Positions 1 through 6,832 of a stretch of 11,793 nucleotides of DNA are shown here, one piece after another. A program made the position numbers and the translations under genes. Within the stretch, counting starts at the first letter, position 1, and every line of letters begins with the position of its first letter. The stretch lies in the NCBI GenBank assembly GCA_947598455.1, contig CANQFI010000046.1:1-11793 (forward strand), in the 5' to 3' direction. The notes beneath the pieces are model-generated. The model was given only the letters and a program-made list of their open reading frames with translations, did not search any database and was not told the origin of the DNA. The DNA comes from an uncultured Bacilli bacterium. GTDB taxonomy: Bacteria > Bacillota_I > Bacilli_A > RF39 > UBA660.

Positions 1-8
1 CTATCGAA

Positions 9-17
9 TTCCTTTTT
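9..17 (-). promoter_or_regulatory. Ribosome binding site for a gene just beyond the window edge
   Basis: On the minus strand this reads AAAAAGGAA, followed by 8 bases (TTCGATAG) before the window ends. It lies directly after the nucleotidyltransferase stop codon, and no terminator hairpin lies between. That spacing would put a start codon immediately outside the window, so a co-transcribed partner of the nucleotidyltransferase is likely. The gene itself cannot be seen. Confidence 0.35.
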
Positions 18-21
18 ATAT

Positions 22-1239
22 TTATAATTTTAATGCATTTTCTTTAGGTAAACTATTAATATATTTTATTAAAGCTTGCTGCATTTTTAAAAATCCATTT
101 TCTCGCATATTTTTTATAACAAAATTATCATATGGAAATTTATGTTTTGCCATACTCATATGATTACATCCAAAATCAAATATTTGATATTCTTTTTCAA
201 ATTCAACAAAGCTTTTACCTTGGGCATGTTTTAAAAAATCCATAGCTGCATCCTTAAAAGAACCACCATATTGTAAAATCCAATTTTCAATACCAACTCC
301 ACCTAATCCAGCTTGTTCTTTATCACTACGACTAGGTTTATAAACGCCCGCTTCTTTTAAAACTTTTTTAGCTAAAACTATATTAGCTAAAACCATTCTA
401 TATCTTATTTCATCTTGTTGTTTAATTTGTTCTAATCGATCACTAATTGCTTCCTCTGTAGCATAATAGTCTTTTTTATTATCAACAAATGATATATCTA
501 TATCAATTGGTTCATCCAATCCCTCTAATTTAACTCCAAATAATCTAATTCTATATCTACTTATAATTTTTTTACTACCATCTCCAGTTTTTAAATTAGT
601 AATTAAAAATTTTTTGACACTTTCCATTTGTTCATTAGGTACTCTAAGTAAAAAATCAAAATCACTGCTTTGATTTGAATCATTATTAAATACACTAGTT
701 CCTCTTGAAGTTGAACCAGTATCAAGTAATTTTACCACTCCTTCATGATGTTTAAAACTTAAATCTATTCCTAACTGAGTAAAAATTCTTTGCATATTTT
801 GTTTTATTATATTAGCTTGTCTATCTATTTCACTATTATTTTTTAGAATTTCTGTTATATATTCATCTATACCAGGAAAAGATAAATCAGAAGAAAATTT
901 ATATTCTTCACAACCATATCTTTTTAATCCTCCCATTTTACTTCGTAACATTAAAAATTCTTCTTCACTAAATAATAATTCTCTATTATTTTTATTAATT
1001 ATTGGTATATATCTATTATGCATAGCTAGTAATAATTTAACATTAGCTAAAAATTTTGCACTAGATATTTCTGGTGCTTTTTTAAAATATGGAATACTTT
1101 CATCATATAAAATATAACTACTATTAGCTTTTATAAAATATAATGGTATTTTTTCTTCATTAGTTTTTTTATATTTTCCTTTAAGAAAAGCTTTTAATTC
1201 TTCTAAATTCCCTATATAGTAAGTTTCATCATTAGTCAT
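22..1239 (-). CDS. Nucleotidyltransferase of the archaeal CCA-adding / OAS / CD-NTase type, function unknown
   Basis: This 405-residue soluble protein carries a Pol-beta-type nucleotidyltransferase core. GSTSRGT is at 175-181, SDFDF at 192-196 (metal ligands D193 and D195), and a third acidic site IDIDISF is at 245-251. A helical domain follows with KKVLKEAGVY (291-300) and GLGGVGIENWILQYGGSF (311-328). These closely resemble the GVYG...GFSGYL.E.L...YGSF segment of archaeal class I CCA-adding enzymes. The order differs from those enzymes: about 170 residues precede the core and the C-terminus is short, ending in a distinctive FPYDNFV..NM..NGF..M segment (368-387). No membrane segment is visible. 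The ATG start follows a GTAGGT site. The catalytic acids are all present, so it is probably active. tRNA CCA repair, nucleotide second-messenger synthesis and protein or RNA nucleotidylation all remain possible. The fold is well supported; the substrate is not. Confidence 0.8.
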   Translation of the reverse strand: MTNDETYYIGNLEELKAFLKGKYKKTNEEKIPLYFIKANSSYILYDESIPYFKKAPEISSAKFLANVKLLLAMHNRYIPIINKNNRELLFSEEEFLMLRSKMGGLKRYGCEEYKFSSDLSFPGIDEYITEILKNNSEIDRQANIIKQNMQRIFTQLGIDLSFKHHEGVVKLLDTGSTSRGTSVFNNDSNQSSDFDFLLRVPNEQMESVKKFLITNLKTGDGSKKIISRYRIRLFGVKLEGLDEPIDIDISFVDNKKDYYATEEAISDRLEQIKQQDEIRYRMVLANIVLAKKVLKEAGVYKPSRSDKEQAGLGGVGIENWILQYGGSFKDAAMDFLKHAQGKSFVEFEKEYQIFDFGCNHMSMAKHKFPYDNFVIKNMRENGFLKMQQALIKYINSLPKENALKL

Positions 1240-1269
1240 AATAATTACCTACTTTCGACTATCATTTAA

Positions 1270-1298
1270 AATATACAAAATAATATTATTAAAGTCAA
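1270..1298 (-). promoter_or_regulatory. Promoter of the nucleotidyltransferase gene
   Basis: The minus strand has TTGACT (1298-1293), a 17-base spacer, and TATATT (1275-1270). This is a near-consensus sigma-A promoter just downstream of the thrS terminator. It gives a leader of roughly 25 bases before the ATG at 1239. The nucleotidyltransferase is therefore its own transcription unit, separate from thrS. Confidence 0.7.
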
Positions 1299-1304
1299 TT
1301 AAGC

Positions 1305-1334
1305 AAGAAAAAATAGACAATCGCTTGTCTATTT
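1305..1334 (-). terminator. Rho-independent terminator of thrS
   Basis: A perfect 10-bp stem (1325-1334 with 1311-1320) with a 4-base loop is followed on the minus strand by a T-rich run (TTTTTTCTT). The thrS stop codon at 1329-1331 lies inside the 5' arm, so the last codons of thrS also build the terminator. Confidence 0.85.
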
Positions 1335-3101
1335 GTCATATCTTTTTTTGTTCTTTATATCTTCATTAACTAAGTTAATAAATTCTTCTAATGAAACAGT
1401 TACTGTTTCTTCACTACCAGCTCTTCTATAAGAAACAGTTTTATCATCTACTTCTTTTTGTCCTAATATTAACATATAAGGTATCTTTTTAATAACTGAT
1501 TCTCTTAATTTATAACCTAATTTTTCATTACGAGCATCTAATTCAACTCTAAATCCAGCTTCTTTTAAAGCCTTAAATACTTCATTACTATAAGCTTCAT
1601 GATATTGAATATTTACTGGTACTACTTGTACTTGTACTGGTGCAAGCCATACAGGTAAATATCCTTTAGTTTCTTCTAAGTAATAAGCAATAAATCTATC
1701 CATACTACCAAATATAGCTCTATGTAATACAACTGGTGTTTTCTTACTACCATCACTATCTATATATCCTAAATCAAAACGCATTGGTAAACAGAAATCT
1801 AATTGACAAGTAGATAATGTATATTCAGGTCCCACAGCTGGTTTAACTTGAACATCTAATTTAGGTCCATAAAATGCTGCTTCCCCAATCTTTTCTACAT
1901 AATCATATCCTAAATCATTTAAAACATTTCTTAGTGTAGATTCAGCATTATTCCACATTTCATCATCAGGATAATATTTAACTTTATCTTCAGGATCTCT
2001 TAAAGATAATTCAAATCTAAAGTCTTTAATTCCTAATTCCTTATATACTTCTAAAATTAAATTAACTACTGAAGAAAATTCTGTTTCTATTTGTTCTGGA
2101 GTTACAAATAAGTGTGCATCATTTTGACAGAAAGTTCTAACTCTTTCAATCCCCTTTAATGAACCACTTGTTTCAAATCTTGCATCACGGGCAATTTCGC
2201 CAATTCTAATAGGTAAATCACGATATGAATGAACACTATTACTATAAATCATCATATGATGAGGACAATTCATTGGTCTTAGAACAAATTCTTCTGCTTC
2301 AACTTCCATTTTAGGAAACATATTATCTTTATAATGATCCCAGTGTCCTGAAGTCTTATAAAGTTCTACATTACCAATTGGAGGAGTTAAAACATGTAAA
2401 TAACCTAAAGCTCTTTCTTTACCTTTAATATAGTTTTCTAATAATTCCCAAACCATATATCCATTTGGTAAATACATAGGTAATCCTTTACCTACTAAAT
2501 CACTTACCATAAATATTTCTAAGTCTTTACCTATTTTACGATGATCTCTCATCTTCATTTCTTCTAATTCTTTTAAATGTTCATTTAACTCTTCTTCAGT
2601 AGGAAAACAAACGCCATATATTCTTTGAAGCATTTTATTATTGGCGTCCCCTTTATAGTAAGCCCCACTAAACTTAGTTAATTTAAAATACTTAATTTCT
2701 TTTGTATTAGACATATGTGGTCCACGACAAAGATCAGTAAAATCACCTTGTGTATAACAAGAAATAGTTGTACCATCTTCCATTCTTTCAATTAAGTCAA
2801 TCTTATATTCATCATCTTTAAACATTTCTAAAGCTTCATCTTTAGATATTTCTCTTCTAATAATATTTTTAGCTGACTTAGAACATTTCTTCATTTCTTT
2901 TTCAATTTTTGCTAAGTCTTCATCAGTAATCTTATCGTCTCCCAAATCAATATCATAATAAAATCCTTCTTCTACAACAGGACCAACCCAAAATTTAGCC
3001 TGAGGGTATAAATGTTTTACAGCTTGAGCAAGTAAATGAGCACAACTATGATTTAAAACATTTAATTTTTCATCTTCTTTAAAATTTACCATACACTTCA
3101 T
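1329..3101 (-). CDS. thrS: Threonyl-tRNA synthetase without an N-terminal TGS domain
   Basis: This cytoplasmic class II synthetase charges tRNA-Thr with threonine. It has 590 residues, about 50-60 fewer than E. coli-type enzymes. The missing part is the N-terminal TGS domain, since the protein begins almost at the editing domain. Editing-site residues are present: HSCAH (H18, H22) and CRGPH (C125, H129). The catalytic core (about 195-480) has motif 2 R308-F-E310, the threonine-binding Q326 and D328, zinc ligands C279, H330 and H460, and motif 3 HRAIFGSMDRF (460-470). The anticodon-binding domain spans about 485-580. Upstream purines (AAAGGAAGG) lie very close to the first ATG; a second ATG three codons later (3092) has 10-base spacing and could be the true start. 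Expression is controlled by the T-box immediately upstream. Transcription ends in a hairpin that includes the stop codon. Confidence 0.97.
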   Translation of the reverse strand: MKCMVNFKEDEKLNVLNHSCAHLLAQAVKHLYPQAKFWVGPVVEEGFYYDIDLGDDKITDEDLAKIEKEMKKCSKSAKNIIRREISKDEALEMFKDDEYKIDLIERMEDGTTISCYTQGDFTDLCRGPHMSNTKEIKYFKLTKFSGAYYKGDANNKMLQRIYGVCFPTEEELNEHLKELEEMKMRDHRKIGKDLEIFMVSDLVGKGLPMYLPNGYMVWELLENYIKGKERALGYLHVLTPPIGNVELYKTSGHWDHYKDNMFPKMEVEAEEFVLRPMNCPHHMMIYSNSVHSYRDLPIRIGEIARDARFETSGSLKGIERVRTFCQNDAHLFVTPEQIETEFSSVVNLILEVYKELGIKDFRFELSLRDPEDKVKYYPDDEMWNNAESTLRNVLNDLGYDYVEKIGEAAFYGPKLDVQVKPAVGPEYTLSTCQLDFCLPMRFDLGYIDSDGSKKTPVVLHRAIFGSMDRFIAYYLEETKGYLPVWLAPVQVQVVPVNIQYHEAYSNEVFKALKEAGFRVELDARNEKLGYKLRESVIKKIPYMLILGQKEVDDKTVSYRRAGSEETVTVSLEEFINLVNEDIKNKKRYDK

Positions 3102-3119
3102 TCCTTCCTTTCTCTAAAT

Positions 3120-3157
3120 AAAAAAACCACATTATTTGCAAGGAGCAAATAATGCGG
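3120..3157 (-). terminator. Conditional terminator of the thrS T-box
   Basis: CCGCATTATTTGC (3157-3145) pairs with GCAAATAATGTGG (3139-3127) over 13 bp with one G-U pair and a 5-base loop. Seven T residues follow on the minus strand. The loop TCCTT is the partner of AAGGA in the competing antiterminator, so the two structures are mutually exclusive. Confidence 0.93.
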
Positions 3158-3315
3158 TACCATCCTTTATTTAACTTAATTTACGATAACGGCCTTAACC
3201 GGGTTTTATTAAACCTCTCAGAAGATAGTAACTATTAAGTCTTTTATTCATTTCCACCAACCATGAACTCTCTATAAACAAGTCTCTTAATAATCTTGTT
3301 CTTCTTCATTGAATT
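3120..3315 (-). ncRNA. Threonine-responsive T-box riboswitch leader of thrS
   Basis: The leader binds uncharged tRNA-Thr and then allows transcription of thrS. Stem I is visible: GAAGA near 3303-3307 pairs with TCTTC (3225-3221), and TATTAAG (3292-3286) pairs with CTTAATA (3239-3233). Between the two 3' strands lies GTTACTA (3232-3226), holding the threonine codon ACT (3229-3227) followed by A, the usual specifier arrangement. The distal part contains GAGAGTTCATGGTTGGTGG, typical of T-boxes. The T-box sequence AAGGATGGTACCGC is at 3167-3154. Its TGGT (3162-3159) would pair with tRNA ending ACCA, predicting discriminator A. The antiterminator forms when AAGGA pairs with TCCTT in the loop of the terminator and the two GC pairs stack, leaving TGGTACC as the bulge. 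The type is well known; the specifier reading agrees with the gene controlled. Confidence 0.94.
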
Positions 3316-3321
3316 AACTAA

Positions 3322-3350
3322 ATACTACTACCAATATTTTAATTTGTCAA
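3322..3350 (-). promoter_or_regulatory. Promoter of the thrS T-box transcript
   Basis: The minus strand has a perfect TTGACA (3350-3345), a 17-base spacer, and TAGTAT (3327-3322). The expected start near 3315 lies just before Stem I of the T-box. The -35 box overlaps a small AT-rich palindrome (3341-3353). No terminator separates it from the serpin gene, so some readthrough from upstream is possible. Confidence 0.82.
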
Positions 3351-3371
3351 ATTATTTTAATTATATTTTAA

Positions 3372-4985
3372 TTAATACATTGGTCCATATAAATCTAAAT
3401 CAGTTATCTCTGTAGGTTCATATACTGTTCCTGTAAACCATATTTCTCCTGATTCTTTATCTCTTATTAAAAACATAAATGGTTTATTGAAAGTTAAATC
3501 TATTTCTTCAAGTGGAACATCATATAAATAATCGAAATTACAATCTGCAGCTCCTAAACCACCAACTGCTGTCGCAGCAGTTGCTCTAATACCAGTATTA
3601 GAAAATTCTATATTAGCTTTATGAACAGCTGTATCAATATAAGTACCTTTATTACTTGTTAATTTAGATAAATCAGCTTTACTACCATCAAAGACATCAG
3701 TAATACCCATTTTCTTTAAATCATTAATTAAATTTAATTCGTATTCAAAATTAAATACTGGTATTTGACCTGTTAACTTAGTTATTTTACCATCAGAATA
3801 ACTTTCTAGCTTTTTAGCATCTTTTAATTTATTAATAATTTCTTCTATTTGTTTAGAACTTATATTATTTATATAGTTATCTAATGATGTACTAGTAGGC
3901 ATTATTCCCACATATTGTAATGTTGTACCATCATATTCTTTTAAATCTTTAGCAAATACTTTTATATCATTATCAACATAGAAGTAGAAATCCGTTGAAC
4001 TATCAACATTTCCATAACTAGAATTTATTTCATTCATATACTTATTAATATAGCTATCAACTGGTTCATAATTATAATCTGTACCACATTCTTTAGTATC
4101 AACGAATTTTTTATATTCACTAGTTACGGTTGTTCTTATATTATCTTCTTTTAAATCTGTTACTATATCGTATCTATTAGCTGAAGCAGCTATTAATACA
4201 GATTTAACATCATAATTTAAGTTATTAAATTTTAATTCCGAATATCCTTCTGAATTTAATGCTCCAACACCAACATAGTAATCTTCATGAGGATAATGTA
4301 CTGAGAAAGATTCATCTTCACTTTGTATTTTATTAACCCATTCCATATCAATAGCTAAAGTATTAATTAAAATAAAATCTTTATCCATAACATTATCTAA
4401 TAAATTAGGTATTAATTTAAATGTATTATCACTAACCCACTTATTTATATTATCAGGACTAGTAAATGGATCATAGAATACTGAAGCATTATATTTTTCT
4501 TTTAAAGCTTTAATAAAATCATTATTAATAGTATCTTTAACTTTTTCATTAATATATAATCCATTAGCTAAAGATAAATTTTTACTATTAGTATACTTTT
4601 TACCTGTATAATCTCCTACTACTGCACTAATTTGCGCATTAGTATCTCCATCAGTACCTTCATTTAGCATTTCTAACGCATATTTAATGGATAACGGACT
4701 ATAAACTTTATTTTTTGATTCATTTTCTTCTTTTAAGAAGAATAAATCAAACTCTGAAACATTATTACCTGCCATTTTATAATCTGAATCAATTGTAACT
4801 GTCTCTTGTTCTTTCTTCTTAGTATCATCATCTTTTTTATCATCACCCTTAAGGAATAAAACACCACCCGTTATTCCTAAAGCACAAATAACTACTAAAA
4901 CAATTCCTACTATTACTAAAACTTTTTTACTTTTTGGTTTTTTAACTACTGTTTCTGTACTTATTTCATTATTATTTTCTTTCAT
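3372..4985 (-). CDS. Membrane-anchored serpin (serine protease inhibitor)
   Basis: Serpins trap proteases by a suicide mechanism after cleavage of an exposed loop. Numbering is from the ATG at 4985, which has an AAGAGG site 7 bases upstream; a GTG two codons earlier is too close to that site. A lysine-rich cytoplasmic N-terminus precedes one membrane helix (about 22-45) and a charged linker. The serpin body then lies outside the cell, by the positive-inside rule. Family signatures include VYSPLSIKYALEML (94-107) followed by G.DGDT, ADLSKLT (437-443), DTAVHKANIEF (451-461), and the C-terminal NKPFMFLIRD (500-509). The hinge (G465, then ATAATA at 468-473) is short and alanine-rich, as in inhibitory serpins. 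Counting from G465 as P15 predicts P1-P1' as Ala479-Ala480, favouring elastase- or subtilisin-like targets. P14 is Ile, where Thr or Ser is usual. The body is about 70 residues longer than typical, with extra sequence between about 245 and 345. It follows the J-like membrane protein gene closely and is probably co-transcribed with it. Confidence 0.93.
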   Translation of the reverse strand: MKENNNEISTETVVKKPKSKKVLVIVGIVLVVICALGITGGVLFLKGDDKKDDDTKKKEQETVTIDSDYKMAGNNVSEFDLFFLKEENESKNKVYSPLSIKYALEMLNEGTDGDTNAQISAVVGDYTGKKYTNSKNLSLANGLYINEKVKDTINNDFIKALKEKYNASVFYDPFTSPDNINKWVSDNTFKLIPNLLDNVMDKDFILINTLAIDMEWVNKIQSEDESFSVHYPHEDYYVGVGALNSEGYSELKFNNLNYDVKSVLIAASANRYDIVTDLKEDNIRTTVTSEYKKFVDTKECGTDYNYEPVDSYINKYMNEINSSYGNVDSSTDFYFYVDNDIKVFAKDLKEYDGTTLQYVGIMPTSTSLDNYINNISSKQIEEIINKLKDAKKLESYSDGKITKLTGQIPVFNFEYELNLINDLKKMGITDVFDGSKADLSKLTSNKGTYIDTAVHKANIEFSNTGIRATAATAVGGLGAADCNFDYLYDVPLEEIDLTFNKPFMFLIRDKESGEIWFTGTVYEPTEITDLDLYGPMY

Positions 4986-5011
4986 ATCCACACCTCTTTA
5001 TATAATATATT

Positions 5012-6556
5012 CTAACCTGGTAATAATAAACTTAAACCATCAGTTGGTATTGCTAATCCATATTGTAATAATTCATAACAAGTAAATAAAACTAAACCAC
5101 CAGTTCCTAAATTACCAAATATTTCTGATACACTATTGCCTGAATTATGCATATTAACTGCTTTATCAACAAGATCTTGATTATCTTCAATCATTTTAGT
5201 TAATTGTTCTTTTGTATAATTTTGTAACATTTCAACTTCACTATCTGCAAAGAATCCTCCCTCACCTACTAACCACATAATACTAGGTTTTTCAATAACG
5301 GAATTACCACTTAGTATATCTTGTGCTTCTTTAACTGTATAACCAAATTCATTAACACAATATTGAACAGCATCTTGATATGTATCAAAAACAGTATAAG
5401 AATCATTTAAATTAGTAGGTAATGCTTGTCTTAATAAATTAAAATATTCTTCTTTAGCACTAGAATTTATAACTGTTAACTCTTGATTAGTATTGTCTGT
5501 TACTGTCTCTAAAACACCTGAGTTATCAACATTTGGTACTTTACCCAAGCTCTTATCTTCTTGAATATTAACTTGTGGATTTAAAACTGGTTTTTTAGGT
5601 GCTACTAAATTGCCACTTTTATCTATTTCATAATCTCTAGAAGGAGTTGTTGAAGTACTTTCTTTGACAGAATCATTTACTAAAACTGGTTTTTTAACAG
5701 GTTCTAAATTAGGAACTTTTTCTTTATCAACACCTGTTTCTAATTCAAACGATTCTGCTACTTCCGGTTCAGGTTGCTCTTGATAACTATTATCTTTTTC
5801 ATTATTATTTTTTAAATTAGGTAATTTTATATTTTGTAATAATAACAATAATAGTAATAATAAATACCAATGTTGAACTACAAATTTAACTGTAAAAATA
5901 ACTGGTGTCGCTGCTAACATTCCAAATGATTTAGCTAAATCAACCATTCCAAAAATTCGTTCTTTATTACTTTTAGCTTGTTTTAACTCATTTATACAAT
6001 TACTAATTTTCTTTATTTGTAACCCCATACCTTTAGGTAAAGTTGTAAAAATAGCTCGTACAGTAGCTTTTTTTTCTAAGAACTCATTTTTATATCTTGT
6101 TGATAATTGATGTTTATGATTGTCAATTTCATTACTTAATAACTCTTCTAATTTTTTTAAGTTTTCAATATCAGCTCCACTAAGATTTTCTGTACTTTTA
6201 ATTTTTTTTATTTCAGCCTGAATTTTTCTAATTAAACGTCCTCTTTTAACTGTAATATCACTAGCACTTTCTTTTTCCATTGCATGTTTAAGTTGTTCTT
6301 CTAAAGTTTCTGTTTCTGTTCCTTCATCTTCAACATTTTTCTTAAAAGATAAGTTATTATTTTCTATTGTAATAGTTACATAAGCTAATTCTAAGTCTTT
6401 TAATTCTTTATCATACTCTTCAACTGTTATTTCATTATTTTCTTTTTTCTTCAAAAGTTCATCTTTTTTAGTTACATAAACCTTATAAATATCTTTCTTA
6501 GGCATATTTTCCGTAACCCCAAGTAACTTATAATATTTTTCTATTTCTTCGCTCAT
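5012..6556 (-). CDS. Membrane protein with degenerate J-like domain, shared helical module and extracytoplasmic tail (protein B)
   Basis: Function unknown. The 514-residue reading starts at ATG 6556, because AGGTG sits 6 bases upstream and overlaps the preceding stop codon; a GTG three codons earlier lacks a site. Residues about 7-62 resemble a J domain (YYKLLGV, then I.K.Y, then YDKELKDLELAY), but HPD is absent and the region reads TKKDELLKK, so Hsp70 stimulation is unlikely. A charged helical region contains RGRLIR (105-110) and LPKGMGLQIKKI (173-184), both matched in the paralogous protein encoded at 6833-7987. A long hydrophobic segment (about 211-243) ends in nine leucines. A Pro/Lys/acid-rich linker (250-365) carries repeated KVPN and KKPVL motifs. 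A C-terminal domain of about 145 residues is unlike anything I recognise and ends GLSLLLPG. Positive charges before the membrane segment suggest N-in topology with linker and tail outside. The gene lies between a DUF1292-like gene and the serpin. Confidence 0.85.
   Translation of the reverse strand: MSEEIEKYYKLLGVTENMPKKDIYKVYVTKKDELLKKKENNEITVEEYDKELKDLELAYVTITIENNNLSFKKNVEDEGTETETLEEQLKHAMEKESASDITVKRGRLIRKIQAEIKKIKSTENLSGADIENLKKLEELLSNEIDNHKHQLSTRYKNEFLEKKATVRAIFTTLPKGMGLQIKKISNCINELKQAKSNKERIFGMVDLAKSFGMLAATPVIFTVKFVVQHWYLLLLLLLLLQNIKLPNLKNNNEKDNSYQEQPEPEVAESFELETGVDKEKVPNLEPVKKPVLVNDSVKESTSTTPSRDYEIDKSGNLVAPKKPVLNPQVNIQEDKSLGKVPNVDNSGVLETVTDNTNQELTVINSSAKEEYFNLLRQALPTNLNDSYTVFDTYQDAVQYCVNEFGYTVKEAQDILSGNSVIEKPSIMWLVGEGGFFADSEVEMLQNYTKEQLTKMIEDNQDLVDKAVNMHNSGNSVSEIFGNLGTGGLVLFTCYELLQYGLAIPTDGLSLLLPG
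5837..5863 (-). repeat. TTA trinucleotide run encoding nine leucines
   Basis: Nine leucine codons, seven TTA plus one CTA and one TTG, encode the end of the membrane helix of protein B. Slippage here would change helix length in steps of one residue without shifting the frame. Confidence 0.8.
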
Positions 6557-6565
6557 AAATAACAC

Positions 6566-6817
6566 CTACACTTTAACCCTGTTATTCATTATTTCTTTAT
6601 TAAATTTTAAAATAATTTCTTTTTCTTTATCTTCTTCTAATCTCTCTAGATTACCATCTCTTTGGATATCAGCAAATAACCTTATCCCGACTTTATTATC
6701 ATCAGAAACAAAATCAGTATAAATACAATACATATTTTCGTTATCTTTATATTTGCCTATTATTGTATATTCTATATCTACTCCAATATCATTTTTTCTT
6801 TTAAATGTTTCTATCAC
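6566..6817 (-). CDS. Small DUF1292-like protein, second copy
   Basis: This 83-residue acidic protein has no signal peptide or membrane segment and is probably cytoplasmic. It starts at GTG 6817 with AAAGGGG 8 bases upstream. It shows the DUF1292 pattern: a beta strand IEYTIIGKY (15-23), the core CIYTDF (31-36), another strand IRLFADI (45-51), DGNLERLEEDKE (54-65), then a C-terminal helix. The family is widespread in Firmicutes with no established function. It lies 15 bases after the coiled-coil membrane gene, and its stop codon overlaps the ribosome binding site of protein B, so translation is probably coupled. It mirrors the DUF1292-like gene upstream of the other membrane protein. Family assignment is from remembered pattern. 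Confidence 0.78.
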   Translation of the reverse strand: MIETFKRKNDIGVDIEYTIIGKYKDNENMYCIYTDFVSDDNKVGIRLFADIQRDGNLERLEEDKEKEIILKFNKEIMNNRVKV

Positions 6818-6832
6818 TATTAATACCCCTTT

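Noticed and set aside
22..1239. Calling the nucleotidyltransferase a CBASS cyclase
   Set aside because: No effector, ubiquitin-like or TRIP13/HORMA genes are visible, and the C-terminal half resembles archaeal CCA enzymes more than known CD-NTases.
3341..3353. 13-base palindrome AATTTGTCAAATT over the thrS -35 box, as an operator
   Set aside because: It is short and AT-rich in an AT-rich region, occurs once, and includes the TTGACA itself, so chance is a sufficient explanation. The T-box already explains the regulation.
4986..5011. Separate promoter for the serpin in the 26-base gap
   Set aside because: TATATT-like strings occur, but no -35 at suitable spacing was found, and the gap is short with no terminator before it.
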